Below, piece by piece: positions 63,199-64,000 of a stretch of DNA of 64,000 nucleotides. A program made the translations under genes and the position numbers. This DNA is from Linnemannia hyalina (taxonomy: Eukaryota; Mortierellomycota; Mortierellomycetes; Mortierellales; Mortierellaceae). How positions within the stretch are numbered: the first letter of the stretch is position 1; the number at the start of each line of letters is the position of its first letter. Location: NCBI GenBank assembly GCA_019671135.1, contig JAHRHY010000017.1:62001-126000 (forward strand), written 5' to 3'. The notes under the pieces are model-generated. The model was not told where the DNA came from and did not search any database. It saw nothing but the letters and a program-made list of their open reading frames with translations.

Positions 63199-64000
63199 CT
63201 ACTGAAGGACGTTTTCAACTCGTTCCTTCATCCAGGCACAGATCCGTTCACCCGCCTCGCGTGAACCATCATCCTCACTACCACTTGGCTGAGTTTCGAC
63301 TCTGGAGACAGCAGGAGCCTTGGCGTCTGCGAAGTAACCGTCTTGCAACTCGTTCACCACAGTGTCAACAAACCATTTCACAAACCCATCAGCCTTGTCA
63401 GAAGTCGCCTCTATTCTTTGGTTTGCCCTCAGGTTTAGGGCTTGGTCAGAGGCGGGCGAGGGCTTTCCTTGTTTTCGATGCTGGTTTGGGTGGATCGGGG
63501 ATGAGCTCGTCTTTTCTTGAGCGACTGTGATGGCGGGAGCAGAAAAGGAGGAAAACTCTGGTTCTTCCATTTGGGTATATTCGCCTGCGATATCCAGATC
63601 TGCAATAGTGTCCGTATCCTGTTCTTTTGCCTTTGTTACTTGCTCCTCTTGTTGTTGTTGCTCCTTTTCCTCCCGCTGCTGGTCTGGCAAATCGATCATG
63701 GCATTTTCGGCAGGAACAGAAGAGCTGGAGAACTGTGGCCAACCGCTGAGTCCTCTAAGCTGATCAATAAAAACTTCCTTGATCTGTGTGAACCGAGTCC
63801 CCACTAGCCTGGACACCTCATTCCAAAACACCTGGGCATGACTCTTGATGCATTCCAGAGCAAGGGGTCCGACACTCGGATCCCAGATCGACTTGAGGTC
63901 GATGGACCCATCGGGGTGGATCAACTTGTCGATATCGTCCTGGGTGACTTTTCTGGCCCATGTGCCGTCGCCGCTGGCGTCTTTGCCATCAATATGGACA
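63199..64000 (-). CDS. Unknown acidic protein, 3' part of gene (partial)
   Basis: The frame is open from the window edge to a stop at 63199-63201, about 266 codons, so the start lies outside. The visible N-terminal part reads IDGKDASGDGTWARKVTQDD, then IHPDGSIDLKSIWDPSVGPL and ECIKSHAQVFWNEVSRLVGT: a globular, helical region with no intron. The middle is disordered and Gln/Glu-rich (EEKEQQQQEEQVTKAKEQ). A helix follows (KADGFVKWFVDTVVNELQDG) and then the C terminus (GERICAWMKERVENVLQ). I recognise no family. Mixed charge and helices suggest a soluble or scaffold protein. Confidence 0.7.
   Translation of the reverse strand, partial: VHIDGKDASGDGTWARKVTQDDIDKLIHPDGSIDLKSIWDPSVGPLALECIKSHAQVFWNEVSRLVGTRFTQIKEVFIDQLRGLSGWPQFSSSSVPAENAMIDLPDQQREEKEQQQQEEQVTKAKEQDTDTIADLDIAGEYTQMEEPEFSSFSAPAITVAQEKTSSSPIHPNQHRKQGKPSPASDQALNLRANQRIEATSDKADGFVKWFVDTVVNELQDGYFADAKAPAVSRVETQPSGSEDDGSREAGERICAWMKERVENVLQ

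Overview
The window looks like nuclear DNA of an early-diverging filamentous fungus, most likely a Mortierella relative (Mortierellomycota). This is inferred from four things: dense protein-coding genes with several short GT-AG introns (about 60-470 nt) ending in YAG; CT-rich promoter leaders; NACHT-pentapeptide-WD40 proteins of the kind expanded in these fungi; and a Crypton whose tyrosine recombinase ends in a GCR1_C-like domain. The species cannot be named from the sequence alone.

Left part (1-17.4 kb): ordinary single-copy genes. Minus strand: a partial glutamine-rich protein, a UBAP1-like ESCRT-I subunit (UMA plus UBA domains), GID4 (substrate receptor of the GID/CTLH ubiquitin ligase) and Mediator subunit MED27. 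Plus strand: ribosomal proteins uL22 (RPL17) and eS24 (RPS24), then, after a gene-poor stretch, a 14-TM MFS (DHA2-type) transporter. I resolved exon structures by joining reading phases across splice sites.

Mobile block (17.4-24.4 kb): a complete-looking Tc1/mariner-type DNA transposon with TA target duplication, short terminal inverted repeats, subterminal repeats, an intron-containing DD34E transposase and a second, convergent, serine-rich gene of unknown function. Next to it is a Crypton (tyrosine recombinase) with candidate short direct repeats at its ends.

A small gene for an intrinsically disordered protein with a Cys-rich CYSTM-like tail follows (25.7-26.7 kb).

Tandem segmental duplication (27.1-51.9 kb): about 9.4-9.5-kb units carrying a one-RRM RNA-binding protein gene (minus), a relic of the 3' end of a DIP2/CPS1-type AMP-binding gene (minus) and a NACHT-pentapeptide-WD40 NLR-like gene (plus). 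There are three RRM copies, three relics of increasing length and two NLR copies. NLR copy 1 is intact (1723 aa). Copy 2 is broken by an 823-bp replacement, an in-frame stop and a deletion. The first ~1.7 kb (promoter plus N-terminal coding) appears identical between the two NLR copies while the rest has diverged, which points to gene conversion. In all three RRM genes the start codon seems to be split by a 1.3-1.4-kb intron.

Right part (52-64 kb): RTR1/RPAP2 CTD phosphatase (minus), adenylosuccinate synthetase (plus), a gene-poor stretch holding several unproven exon-like segments on the minus strand, an ECL1-type life-span regulatory factor with an upstream ORF in its leader (plus), and a partial unknown acidic protein running off the window (minus).
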